Source: Liquidambar formosana
Lineage: Eukaryota > Streptophyta > Magnoliopsida > Saxifragales > Altingiaceae
Direction: 5' to 3'
Assembly (NCBI GenBank): GCA_039720395.1
Contig: JBBPBK010000060.1
Span: 113,187 to 177,186 of the forward strand
Length of the DNA: 64,000 nucleotides
Below the pieces are notes generated by a model. The model was given only the letters and a program-made list of their open reading frames with translations. It was not told the DNA's origin and ran no database searches. The first letter of the stretch is position 1, and the number at the start of each line of letters is the position of its first letter. A program made the translations under genes and the position numbers. Of this stretch, positions 20,802-31,084 are shown piece after piece.

Positions 20802-23461
20802 ATGGCTTCTAGCAATGATTCTACCATCAAGTATCCATATTATGTGATCAAGAATACATACAAGGCACCAATCTATGATGAATCCCAAGACAAGGTGTTG
20901 CTTGAACCCAAGAAGCATCTCTCATACCTCCATTCCCAACATGAGGTTAGTTCTTCCCAACTTAACATGTTTATCTTGAAATCTTGATTTCTATTGGATA
21001 AAATGCATTCCCCTGATCTTCCTTTGATTGTTTCTATCATTGTTAAGCCAAGTTCATTGATTTGGCAAGGATTGAATGTGAAAAAAGCTTGTTTCCCAAT
21101 GCTTGAGAAAAGATGCCCACCAAGTGTTTGATGAAATGCCAAAGAGACAAAAACATGTTCAATTCTTGAAAAATCAATTGGTTTGCATTGTAGTGTAAAG
21201 TCAAATGGTCTTGGCAAGGATTTGGTATACAAAATCTTTCATTTCATTGCTTGAAAACAAGTTACACACCAAGTGTTCGACAAAATGCCCGAAAGGCAAA
21301 AACATGTTCAATCCTTACAAAATCAATGAATTTGAATACACAAAGTCATGGGCATTCATTTCTAATTCATTTCATGAATCAAAACCCATATTTTAAAACT
21401 TTTGGAAAACCATTTGAAATCAATTACCAATGTATGCCCAATATCTCTATGTTTTCAATGCTAACTCAATACACAATCTTTTGACATAGCCCGACTTCCA
21501 AAGTCTCCGTACAAGGACATCAATAAAGGGGCTCATCTCTTGGTGGAGACATATGAATCATGCCCAACCACGTGCTCGCAAGATAATAAAGAAGGCGGGT
21601 TTTGAGCCCTTCCTAGATGCTCTATAGAACGAGCAATGGGATAGGCAAGCATTATTTGCCTTGACAGAGCTATGGTGGGACACCACCAACACTTTCCATT
21701 TTAGCTTCGGGGAGATGACCATGACCCCTAAGGATTTCACCATGATAACTGGGTTGAGCTTGAAAGGCAAGCGCTTGGAATACTATGAACATGCCAACAT
21801 GGATCAAAACTACATAGTAGCTCTACTTGGGGTTGAAGCGGAATTAAGCCCAAAAGGTGTGCGCCGTACTTGGCTCTATAACACCTTTGCCACTGAAGAA
21901 GAGAGTGAGGGGACGGATCCCAAATACATTGTGAGAGCTTTCTTGCTCTACATGATTTCATGCACCTTCTTTGCGGGCACCAATGACATGGCTCGACTTG
22001 AGTTGCTAGCTAGCATGGAAGATGTGAACAAAATTGGGAGATACAATTGGGGTGGAGCTGCTTTTGCAAACATGTATCGCTCCATGACTGACATGTCCCG
22101 AGGAGTTGCAAAGAACTTTGGGGGACTTCCTTTCGTTTGGGAGGTAACAAAGAACATTCAATTCTCTATTATTTCCCGAAACTTAACACACACATGATTT
22201 CATCTATATTTTTTTGGTTTTCCCCAGATATGGTACTACGAGTACCTGAACATGTGTCGCCCAACTCTTGCTAGTGATGCCATGTCATGGCCCATCCTTC
22301 AGAATTATGCTCCATCTTGCTTGGCTACAAGAGCCTCCAATCGACACGATTATGCCTATGCAAGGGCATATCTTGCCAGCTTGACTGCTGATATGGTATA
22401 ATCTTTCTTTCTCCTTATCTTTTTATCTTTCTTTTTTCATTTCTTATTTTAAACTCAACAGGTGGAATGGGATCCATGGAGGCTGTGGGAGCATAGGCTT
22501 CCCGAGAAATACTCCTCTTGTTTGGAGTTGACAAGCAAAAGGGTCCTTTTTGAAGGCCCCACAGGTAGATGCTGGTATCTTGGGGAACGAGTCCTGAGAC
22601 AACTTCATGGAAATATGAATGCAGCTGTGACACCTTCCATGCCACCAGAGAACATGAGGCACACTAGCCACCTAGTGGGGGATGAACTAGAAGAAGCTCT
22701 GAGGGGTTGGGATGCTGAGGGATTCACCTCCCCTCGCATAGAATACACTGCCTTCTGTCGACAATATCTGATGAATCCTAGGGTCACTGGTCTCCCACCT
22801 CAAGGGGTGAGCTCCCCACACTCTTAAACTCTTTTTTAAGATTATAAGAAAGACTCCATTTGACAAACATTTGAATTTCAGGGCCGACGGGCAAGGGGAC
22901 ACAGCTCCACAGTTGGATCTGCCACTGGGATGACTTACAATGACGAGGATGAGGACCTTGAAGGAAATCAACCTCCACCCCTCCCACAACTAAATTGGTA
23001 TGTGAACTTGTGCAGTGGGACAAAATTTGTGAAGACTGATATTACCCATCCACCATTCGATGAATATCCCAAGATCGATCCATATTATAAGAATGTGAGT
23101 TCTAAACTCTTATCTTTTGAAATTGGATTCTTTCATTATTGTTAACCATGTTTATACTTTCCTAGGTTCCACGGGAGTATGCCCAGGAATGCATTGAACT
23201 CAATGAAGGATTGAGGAGGGATCTTGTGCGAATGAGTTTAGAGAACTCAGTTCTGGAAGCACGCTTAAATCCCCAAGTGAGTGATCATCTTATTAGCTTT
23301 CAACTAGGATTGGCACCATTACCCTCCTAACTCATTATCTTTGTTTGCAACAGGCATCATCATCTAATCCACCACAGGATATGCCCCCTTCTAGAGCACC
23401 TCGTTCAGGGCATGATGGAGCTGGGCCAAGTCGAAAGAGAAGGCCCATGGGAAATCATTGA
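20802..23461 (+). pseudogene. PMD (plant mobile domain) gene of element 2, stop in exon 2
   Basis: It has seven exons: 20802-20945, 21490-22143, 22228-22395, 22462-22806, 22882-23094, 23166-23276 and 23354-23461. Every exon length is a multiple of three, every intron is phase 0 with GT..AG ends, and the lengths equal those of the copies at 31085-33745 and 48530-51189. Exon 2 carries the PMD signature (LWWD, then E-x3-T and a DF-x4-G block). A TAG at 21625-21627 replaces a Trp codon near residue 94, so this copy cannot make full-length protein. The C-terminus contains a basic SRKRRP stretch that may be a nuclear signal. Confidence 0.8.
21112..21296 (+). repeat. Imperfect tandem duplication in PMD intron 1
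   Basis: Two copies about 145 bp apart share TGCTTGA..., a CACCAAGTGTT block and CAAAAACATGTTCAAT. In one frame they read like the VFDEMP motif of PPR proteins (21112-21147 and 21267-21296). They lie in predicted intron 1 and have no extended ORF. Confidence 0.5.
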
Positions 23462-23708
23462 GTTTTACTCACCTCTTGTTAGGAATGTTTGGAATCTTTC
23501 TATCTATCTTGTTATGTATTAATTAGGAATTTCAATTCCCAACCTTGAACCTTTATTATGGATACTTGATGAATCTATGTTCGAACTTTATTTCAATGAT
23601 ATGATCTTGTATTGAGTGAAAAATGGGCTTAAATCAAGCACAAAAAAGTCAAAACATCACAAAAGGGCCAAACGAAGGCATAACAAGTCAAAAATGGGCG
23701 AAACAAGA

Positions 23709-23752
23709 CGGCCCAGGCGGCTAGCCGCCCAGCCCCAGGTGGTCACCCGAGA
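23709..23752. repeat. Half-length GC palindrome upstream of the element 2 DUF7745-like gene
   Basis: Only the part from CCCAGGCGGCTAGCCGCC to GGTCACCCGAG is kept, so the outer left arm seen at 30755-30835 has been lost. It lies about 90 bp upstream of the TATA box at 23839-23846. Confidence 0.6.
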
Positions 23753-23838
23753 CCGAAGCGGTGTTTCGCCTGATTTTAGGAAACTTCCTATTTTGACGGG
23801 ATTCCACCTTCCAAAACACGGATTTCCGAATTTTTTCC

Positions 23839-23846
23839 TATAAAAG
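23839..23846 (+). promoter_or_regulatory. TATA box of the element 2 DUF7745-like gene
   Basis: TATAAAAG lies 49 bp upstream of the ATG at 23895, conserved in all four copies of the gene. Confidence 0.6.
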
Positions 23847-23894
23847 CACATCCAAGGGGTCTCAAACCCTACTAACATTCATTGAGAGCAAGTT

Positions 23895-25121
23895 ATGGAA
23901 GCCCTAGACAAACTCTTGAGTGATTTTCTGAAGGTTATGAGTGCAGAGGCAAGGAAGGAGTTCAAGCGCTACTGCTTGGATCCGTTGTTTTCTTTGATGC
24001 ATGTGAAGCTTGAAACCACTCTTCTTACTGCTGCTACATATTTTTGGGATCCCCAACTTCATGTATTCCGCTTCAACTATGAAGAACTATGCCCATCAAT
24101 GGAAGAGTTCTGCGCTTTGTATGGAGTTTCACCTGTAGGACCTTTCATCCTCCCTACTCCACGCTCAAGTTACTTGATTTCCTTCTCCAACTTCCTTGGG
24201 ATTCCTCAACAAGAGGCCTCCATATTTGTGAAGGATCATAAGGTGAATCTCATGGAAATAGCAACTTCCTTCTTGGCTCGTGATAGCAAAGGTACCTTGG
24301 ATTTCAACCTTCCTACTCAACATGCTCTTGCTTTCTGCTTGGTTGGTCGCTTCCTTATCTCCACGGGGACTCTCTATGTCCCTATTCAAATTTGTGAACT
24401 GATTCCTTTTCTTCTTGAGCACAACAACCCGATTCCCATGGTGCTAGCTGAAACCCTCAACAGTTTAGACAAAGTTCATGATAACCCACAAGCCCCATTA
24501 GGAGGGAGCCCCATTCTACTGCAGATGTGGCTTCTTGAAAGGCTTAATTTCTTATCTCCTGCCGCCATTAATCCATACAAACCCCAACATTATTGTTGCC
24601 GTCGAGTTGAACTTCCTGGTCAATTTTCTTTGAGGGAATGGTTGGGCTACTTCCAAACTCTCTTATGGCGAAACATCAGGTGGTTTGTCTCCACATGGGG
24701 ATGCAAGGAACAAATTCTTCTTCGAACTTCTGGGTGTGCCATGGTCAAACTCATAGGGTTGAGGTCAACTTCGTTTTATTGGACTTCAAGAATCCTTCGT
24801 CAGATGGGTGCCATGCAAACCATACCTACTTCTGTGGTATTTGATCATTCTGTTGAACCTGTGGGCTCCACAATGGTTAAGTGGGCCAAGACTAGATGGA
24901 CTGACCAACTGAAACTGACTCGAGTTGAAAACACTGATGGGCCTTATGTCATGAGCCCTGAATACAAGACATGGTTGAAGACTAGCTTGGGTGAAAGAGA
25001 AACCATACGTAGGGAAAGGATTTATGACCTTATCAAGGACACAAGACTTGGATTTTGCAGGGAAGACATTCTGGAAGCAGTGGAAGCAGCACATGCTCAT
25101 GACTTACGAAAGAAGCAGTGA
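23895..25121 (+). CDS. DUF7745-like antisense gene of element 2, C-terminus replaced at a breakpoint
   Basis: The frame encodes 408 aa, nearly identical to residues 1-406 of the 428-aa family B proteins. The match ends at the LRKK codons near 25115, and the frame then runs into gag sequence of the next unit and stops at once. About 22 basic C-terminal residues are lost. The core is as in the sister copies: Trp and Asp at 51-52, an FRF triplet at 58-60 and ELCPS-EEF at 64-72. The gene is antisense to its own element, so it reads on the plus strand here. Function unknown. I cannot tell whether the truncated protein is made. Confidence 0.75.
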   Translation: MEALDKLLSDFLKVMSAEARKEFKRYCLDPLFSLMHVKLETTLLTAATYFWDPQLHVFRFNYEELCPSMEEFCALYGVSPVGPFILPTPRSSYLISFSNFLGIPQQEASIFVKDHKVNLMEIATSFLARDSKGTLDFNLPTQHALAFCLVGRFLISTGTLYVPIQICELIPFLLEHNNPIPMVLAETLNSLDKVHDNPQAPLGGSPILLQMWLLERLNFLSPAAINPYKPQHYCCRRVELPGQFSLREWLGYFQTLLWRNIRWFVSTWGCKEQILLRTSGCAMVKLIGLRSTSFYWTSRILRQMGAMQTIPTSVVFDHSVEPVGSTMVKWAKTRWTDQLKLTRVENTDGPYVMSPEYKTWLKTSLGERETIRRERIYDLIKDTRLGFCREDILEAVEAAHAHDLRKKQ

Positions 25122-25420
25122 CAGACAAAGACCTTTGTGACAGGTACTTTACAGATGGGCCGAATCCTCAGAGCTTGACAAGTTGGTACAATTCTGTGGG
25201 AAAGAAGAAAGAAGACTGGGTGGAGCACATGGATTCTGAAACCATGGTTACCATGTTCCAAGATATGGTTCTTACTTTGGGGGAGTCAGCAACAGAAGAT
25301 TGCCAAGATTCGTCAATTCACCATGCAACCATGCCACTTCACAATTGGTACCTAGAAGATGGAGCCATTGCAGAGATCCTTGAAGAGGAAGATCATGACC
25401 TGCCTGATAGTAGCTTGTAG
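25117..25420 (+). pseudogene. gag-pro: Remnant of the gag-pro C-terminus, unit 1
   Basis: It encodes the acidic C-terminal about 100 residues of Gag-Pro, ending LPDSSL, identical in translation to 42566-42868. All gag and protease domains are missing because the unit begins at the breakpoint with inverted element 2. The stop overlaps the predicted intron donor at 25417. Confidence 0.8.
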
Positions 25421-25594
25421 GTTCCTTAGTTAGAGTCTTTCCTGCTTTCAATAAAGTGTGTCCGCCTATCCCACTTTGTGGAGTTAGGAGTCGTTTCATA
25501 GTTGTGGCACCAAATTTTGGTTTCCTTTTCAAGTTTGTGTCTTTTTGTTTGTTCCTTTAATGAAGTGTGTTTCTTTTATATATTTTGCTTGCAG
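25417..25594 (+). other. Predicted pro/RT intron, unit 1 (178 nt)
   Basis: Donor TT|GTAGGT overlaps the gag-pro stop, and the acceptor is TTGCTTGCAG|T. The phase is as in element 1, and the joined frame continues VSFLSS into MDIYG. Confidence 0.65.
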
Positions 25595-28500
25595 TGTTTC
25601 CTTCCTCTCTTCTATGGATATTTATGGCATGGATATAGATCCTAGGAATGACGTCCCCCCGGAGCTCGTCGAGCGAAGGAAAAGGGGTGTCACTGAACCT
25701 AACATGGATGAATTGGAATCAATCAGTTTAGGGACAAATGAATTGCCAAAGATAATTAAAATTGGGATAACCCTTTCACCACTTGAAAAAGAAAAGCTGA
25801 TAGCCCTCCTAAAGGCCAACATAACGGCCTTTGCATGGTCTTATGAAGACATGCCCGGCATAGATCCAGACATTGTGCAGCACTTCATCCCCACCAATCC
25901 CCTTAAAAAGCCGGTAAAGCAAAAATTGAGAAGATTGAAACCCGAGTGGGCATTGAAGGTAAAGGAGGAAGTAACCAAGCAACTTGATGCGGGGTTCCTA
26001 CAGGTTGTGGAGTATCCCAAGTGGTTATCTAATATAGTTCCCGTGCCTAAAAAGGATGGAAAAGTGAGGATGTGTGTGGATTTTCGAGATCTTAATGCAG
26101 CAAGCCCTAAGGATGATTTCCCTTTGCCCCACATTGATGTATTGGTAGATAGTACTGTAGGACATGCGCTCCTCTCTTTCATGGATGGGTTTTCCGGATA
26201 CAATCAGATAAAGATGGCGCCGCAAGATATGGAGAAAACGGCCTTTATTACACAGTGGGGAACATATTGCTACAAAGTGATGCCGTTCGGTTTGAGAAAT
26301 GCCGGGGCTACCTATCAGAGAGCTGCTACAACATTGCTGCATGACATGATCCATAAGGAGGTGGAAGTGTATGTGGACGACATGATCGTGAAGTCCGTGG
26401 ACCGAGAAGGACACTTCATGGCACTGGAAAGGTTCCTGGAGCGAGCAAAGAAGTACAACTTGCGTTTGAATCCACAGAAATGCGCCTTTGGTGTCACTGC
26501 GGGCAAGTTATTAGGATTTATGATCACTCAGAAGGGAATTGAGGTCGATCCAGGAAAAATCAAAGCCATTGTGGAGATGGAGCCGCCTAGCACAGAAAAG
26601 CAGATTCGAGGGTTCTTGGGGAGAATTCAGTACATAAGCAGGTTCATTGCTAATTTGACTATGGTGTGTGAGCCGATTTTCAAGTTGCTTAAGAAGGGTG
26701 TGCCGAAGGTATGGAATGAAGAATGTCAAGGAGCCTTTGAGACTATCAAAAGGTATTTGAGTAATCCACCAATTCTAGTTCCCCCGCGACAAGGTGAACC
26801 GTTATTGTTATACTTGACGGTCACTGAAACCGCTACGGGAGCTATGCTAGCTCAGTACCTTGAGGGGTCAAAAAAGGAGAATGCCATTTACTATCTAAGC
26901 AAGAAGATGATAGATTATGAGGTGAAGTACAACGCCATAGAGAAGGCTTGTGCGGCTTTGGTATGGGCAACTCAGAAACTCCGTCACTACATGATATCGT
27001 ATGAGGTTTTCTTGATAAGCCGTATGGATCCACTGAAGTATTTGATAGAAAGGCCGGTTTTATCCTACAGAACTGCTCGTTGGTCGATTCTCCTCAATGA
27101 ATTCGACATAAAGTATGTAACACAGAAGTCAGTAAAAGGAAGTGTCATTGCAGATTACTTGGCTAGCTGCCCTGTGGCGTCATCAGAACAATTCAATGAT
27201 CGATTCCCCGATGAGGATGTCCTGGAGATTGGAAAGAAGAGTTGGAAAGTATACTTTGATGGAGCTGCAAATAAGAAAGGGTATGGGATAGGAGTCCTAC
27301 TGGTTTCACCTGAAGAAGCATTCACACCCTTGGCGGTTAAGTTAGGGTTTGAAGCAACCAACAACATTGCTGAGTATGAAGCCTGCATCCTTGCATTGGA
27401 AGCCGCACTGGAATTGGGGATCAAAGAGTTAGAGGTTTTCGGAGATTCAGCACTGATTATCTGCCAGATAAAGGGAGAGTGGAAGACTCGTGATGAGAAG
27501 CTGCTACCATATCATGCCTATTTAGAAGCCTTGACTAAAGAATTTGTGGAAATAGAGTTCAATTATTTGTCAAGAAATAAGAACCAATTTGCTGATGCTT
27601 TGGCAACTCTAGCTTCTATGGTGGAAATCCCGGATGGTGGGAATGTAAAACCGTTGGTGATAGAATGTAGAGAAAAACCTGTGTATTGCTGCTCTATTCG
27701 AGAAGGAGAAGTGAAAGATGGCCATCCTTGGTACTATGACATCATGAAATTCATTGAGGAAAGGGAGTATCCTGAAGGAGCATCCCGCATTGATAGGAGA
27801 ACACTGAGGAGGCTAGCGAGTCACTATGTTTTGTGTGGAGGAAAGCTATACCGAAGGTTATACGATGGGGTCCATCTGTTGTGTGTCACTGAGGAAGAAG
27901 CCGAACGTCTTGTTAGTGAAATCCATGAAGGAGTTGGAGCACCGCACATGAATGGTTATATGCTAGCTAAGAAGATCATGAGGTTGGGTTACTATTGGTC
28001 TACAATGGAGAGAGATTGCCATGCACATGTTAAGAAGTGTCACAAATGTCAAGTCTTTGCTAATGGACAACACTTGCCTTCCATGCCTTTGACAAGCATG
28101 TCATCACCTTGGCCGTTTGCAGTGTGGGGAATAGATATAATTGGGCAGATTAAGCCGAAAGCCTCCAATGGGCATGAGTACATATTGGTAGCTATCGATT
28201 ACTTCACTAAGTGGGTAGAGGCAGCATCCTTCAAGACCCTGAATGCCAAGAAGGTAGCGCAGTTCATACAGCTCAACATCATCTACAGGTATGGGGTACC
28301 CCATGAGATTATTTCAGACAATGGTCAGCACTTTCAGAAAGAAACCAAGGAGCTTTTGCAGAAATACAACATAGTGCACCATTTATCCTCCCCTTATCGC
28401 CCGCAGACTAATGGGGCAGTGGAGGCCGCCAACAAGAATGTTAAGAAGATACTACAGAAAACAGCTGACACCTACACTGATTGGCATGAGAAGTTGCCAT

Positions 28501-28973
28501 TAGCCTTGTGGGGCTATAGAACATCTGTGAGATCGTCAACAGGGGCTACCCCTTATTCCTTGGTGTATGGGATGGAGGCTGTTTTGCCTATTGAGTTGGA
28601 GGTACCGTCATTACGGGTTGCTATGGAGAGTCAGATAGCAGAAGCAGATTGGGTTAAGAACCGTTATGATGAGCTGGCATTGTTCGATGAAAGGCGATTG
28701 AGGGCCTTGTATCATGTGCAGGGATATCAGCGAAGGGTTGCAAGAGCATTCAACAAGCATGTCAAAGACCGAGGTTTGAAGACAGGGGATTTGGTGTTGA
28801 AAGAAATCAGAGCTCCAATTTTTGATCCACGAGGGAAGTTCAAGCCAAGTTGGGGTGGCCCGTATGTTATCAGGGAGATATTACCAGCAGGGGCTGTTCG
28901 CCTCATGGATTTGGATGGAATTGAGTTCGCTCGCCCTACCAATTTGGATCAATTAAAGAAGTATTATGTGTAA
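25595..28973 (+). CDS. pol: RT-RNase H-archaeal RNase H-integrase polyprotein, unit 1 (intact)
   Basis: The exon starts after the acceptor, and the first in-frame MDIYG is at 25614. The frame stays open upstream to an ATG at 25545 inside the intron, which I regard as chance. Domain order: RT with catalytic YVDD (26370-26381), connection/RNase H, a second archaeal-type RNase H beginning YFDGAAN, an integrase HHCC finger (HEG..PHMNGY then CHKCQ), a DDE core (WGIDIIG; ISDNGQ; NGAVEAANK) and a GGPY motif near the end. There is no chromodomain. A dual RNase H is characteristic of the Tat clade. Translation differs from the 42993-46421 copy at only two sites I noticed. Gag of this unit is missing, so it could act only in trans. 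Confidence 0.93.
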
Positions 28974-29030
28974 GGCCTGCTAGGTTGAAAACCCATAAGG
29001 GCGGCCTAGGCAAAAGTTAAGGCATTTGAA

Positions 29031-29155
29031 CTACGAGGGCCTGATTCCCCATTCCTAAAAAAAAAATGAAAAAAAGAGAAAAATGAAGAAAAAAATAAAA
29101 AATAAAAAAAAATAAAAAATAAAAAAAAAATTGAAAAAAGGATGGGGATACGTAG
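29031..29155 (+). ncRNA. Post-pol two-tier stem-loop with an A-rich loop, unit 1
   Basis: CTACG pairs with CGTAG (outer), and CCCCATTCC pairs with GGATGGGG (inner, one bulge), enclosing about 80 nt of almost pure A. It has the same design as the CTACGT stem-loop in the LTR. The A-rich loop differs in length between units. The remaining sequence to 29324 shows no gene. Confidence 0.55.
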
Positions 29156-29324
29156 GCAGCCCATAAAGTTACCTTGGGTGCGGTCCAAACAACACCACAA
29201 CAACAAATCTCAAAATTGAATTATTATTGGCAATTCATTTAGAACTAATTGATTGACATAGCAATTTATTGATGTTAGATAAAGAACTATTGACATGCCA
29301 TAGATAACCTATTTCTAAAAGTCT

Positions 29325-30611
29325 TCAAGTCTTTTTGTTTTTCTTCAGAGTCTCTTGGTTTGCTTTCTGCTCCTTTCTTTCAAGTCTTCGCTTCTTTCGT
29401 AAGTCATGAGCATGTGTTGCTTCCACTGCTTCCAGAATGTCTTCCCTGCAAAACCCAAGTCTTGTGTCCTTGATAAGGTCATAAATCCTTTCCCTGCGTA
29501 TGGTTTCTCTTTCACCTAAGCTATTCTTCAACCATGTCTTGTATTCAGGGCTCATGACATAAGGCCCATCAGTGTTCTCAACTCGAGTCAGTTTCAGTTG
29601 GTCAGTCCATCTAGTCTTGGCCCACTTAACTATTGTGGGGCCCACAGGTTCAACAGAATAATCAAATACCACAGAAGTAGGTATGGTTTGCATGGCACCC
29701 ATTTGACGAAGGATTCTTGAAGTCCAATAGAATGAAGTTGATCTCAACCCTATGAGCTTGACCATAGCACACCCAGAAGTTCGAAGAAGAATTTGTTCCT
29801 TGCATCCCCATGTGGAGACAAACCACCTGATGTTTCGCCATGAGAGAGTTTGGAAGTAGCCCAACCATTCCCTCAAAGAAAACTGACCAGGAAGTTCAAC
29901 TCGACGGCAACAATAATGTTGGGGTTTGTATGGATTAATGGTGGTAGGAGATAAGAAATTAAGCCTTTCAAGAAGCCACATCTGCAGTAGAATGGGGCTC
30001 CCTCCTAATGGGGCTTGTGGGTTATCATGAACTTTGTCTAAACTATTGAGGGTTTCAGCTAGCACCATGGGAATCAGGTTGTTATGTTCAAGAAGAAAAG
30101 GGATCAGTTCACAAATTTGAATAGGGACATAGAGAGTCCCCGTGGAGATAAGGAAGCGACCAACCAAGCAGAAAGCAAGAGCATGTTGAGTAGGAAGGTT
30201 GAAATCCAAGGTACCTTTGCTATCATGAGCCAAGAAGGAAGTTGCTATTTCCATGAGATTCACCTTATGATCCTTCACAAATATGGAGGCCTCTTGTTGA
30301 GAAATCCCAAGGAAGTTGGAGAAGGAAATCAGGTAACTTGAGCGAGGAGTAGGGAGGATGAAAGGTCCCACAGGTGAAACTCCATACAAGGCGCAGAATT
30401 CCTCCATTGTTGGGCATAGTTCTTCATAGTTGAAGCGGAATACATGAAGTTGGGGATCCCAAAAATATGTAGCAGCAGTAAGAAGAGTGGTTTCAAGCTT
30501 CACATGCATCAAAGAAAACAATGGATCCAAGCAGTAGCACTTGAACTCCTTCCTTGCCTCCGCACTCATAACCTTCAGAAAATCACTCAAGAGCTTGTCT
30601 AGGGCTTCCAT
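29325..30611 (-). CDS. Antisense DUF7745-like protein, unit 1 (428 aa, intact)
   Basis: A single uninterrupted exon from the ATG complement at 30609-30611, antisense to gag-pol. The N-terminal third holds the conserved core: Trp51, Asp52, Phe58, Phe60, Glu64, Thr68, Glu71, Phe72 and Gly77. The middle is rich in hydrophobic helices, and the last about 35 residues are strongly basic and coiled-coil-like (Lys/Arg/Glu-rich). I assign it to a DUF7745-type family from the motif, and its core spacing matches the neighbouring PMD protein. It has its own TATA box (30660-30667) and an upstream GC palindrome. Not needed for retrotransposition as usually understood. A role in chromatin or silencing interference would be pure inference. 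Confidence 0.82.
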   Translation of the reverse strand: MEALDKLLSDFLKVMSAEARKEFKCYCLDPLFSLMHVKLETTLLTAATYFWDPQLHVFRFNYEELCPTMEEFCALYGVSPVGPFILPTPRSSYLISFSNFLGISQQEASIFVKDHKVNLMEIATSFLAHDSKGTLDFNLPTQHALAFCLVGRFLISTGTLYVPIQICELIPFLLEHNNLIPMVLAETLNSLDKVHDNPQAPLGGSPILLQMWLLERLNFLSPTTINPYKPQHYCCRRVELPGQFSLREWLGYFQTLSWRNIRWFVSTWGCKEQILLRTSGCAMVKLIGLRSTSFYWTSRILRQMGAMQTIPTSVVFDYSVEPVGPTIVKWAKTRWTDQLKLTRVENTDGPYVMSPEYKTWLKNSLGERETIRRERIYDLIKDTRLGFCREDILEAVEATHAHDLRKKRRLERKEQKANQETLKKNKKT

Positions 30612-30659
30612 AACTTTCTCTCAATGAATGTTAGTAGGGTTTGAGACCCCTTGGATGTG

Positions 30660-30667
30660 CTTTTATA
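30660..30667 (-). promoter_or_regulatory. TATA box of the antisense DUF7745-like gene, unit 1
   Basis: The minus strand reads TATAAAAG, 48 bp upstream of the ATG. Confidence 0.6.
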
Positions 30668-30754
30668 GGAAAAAATTCGGAAATCCGTGTTTTGGAAGGT
30701 GGAATCCCGTCAAAATAGGAAGTTTCCTAAAATCAGGCGAAACACCGCTTCGGG

Positions 30755-30835
30755 CTCGGGTGACCACCCAGGCCTGGGCGGCTAGCCGCCTGGGCCCAGG
30801 CGGCTAGCCGCCCAGCCCCAGGTGGTCACCCGAGG
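30755..30835. repeat. Full GC palindrome upstream of the DUF7745-like gene, unit 1
   Basis: Outer arms CTCGGGTGACCACC and GGTGGTCACCCGAG, with inner GGCGGCTAGCCGCC repeated twice around TGGGCCCA. It is the most perfect copy of the module and could extrude a long cruciform. It lies 88-168 bp upstream of the TATA box. The interval 30836-31084, to the end of the PMD gene, holds no ORF. Confidence 0.75.
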
Positions 30836-31084
30836 CCGCCGTCTTGTTTCGCCCATTTTTGCCTTGTTATGCCTTCGTTTGGCCCTTTTGTGATGTTTTG
30901 ACTTTTTTGTGCTTGATTTAAGCCCATTTTTCACTCAATACAAGATCATATCATTGCAATCAAGTTCAACATAGATTCATCAAGTATCCATAATAAAGGT
31001 TCAAGGTTGGGAATTGAAATTCCTAATTAGTACATAACAAGAAGATAATAAGTTCCAACATTCCTAACAAGAGGTGAGTGAAAC

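Larger units (their letters stand above)
15743..25116 (-). mobile_element. Element 2: inverted 3' half of a family B element
   Basis: Read on the minus strand it runs from inside the DUF7745-like gene through the PMD gene, hairpin array, PPT and a full LTR. The LTR end abuts element 1 at a clean LTR terminus. The other side (about 25113-25117) is not an LTR terminus: the sequence switches within the antisense gene to plus-strand gag sequence of the next unit. Its gag and pol are missing. Confidence 0.85.

Noticed and set aside
22605..22787. Minus-strand ORFs opposite the PMD exons (and plus-strand ones in units 1 and 2)
   Set aside because: They are shadows of the conserved PMD exons and have no domains or promoter.
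25545..25613. Upstream ATG extension of pol in units 1 and 2
   Set aside because: It lies inside the predicted intron, and in element 1 this frame has a stop before any ATG.
29057..29140. Poly(A) tail of a LINE or processed gene copy
   Set aside because: The A-rich tract sits inside a conserved stem-loop at the same place in every unit and has no target duplication or LINE sequence next to it.
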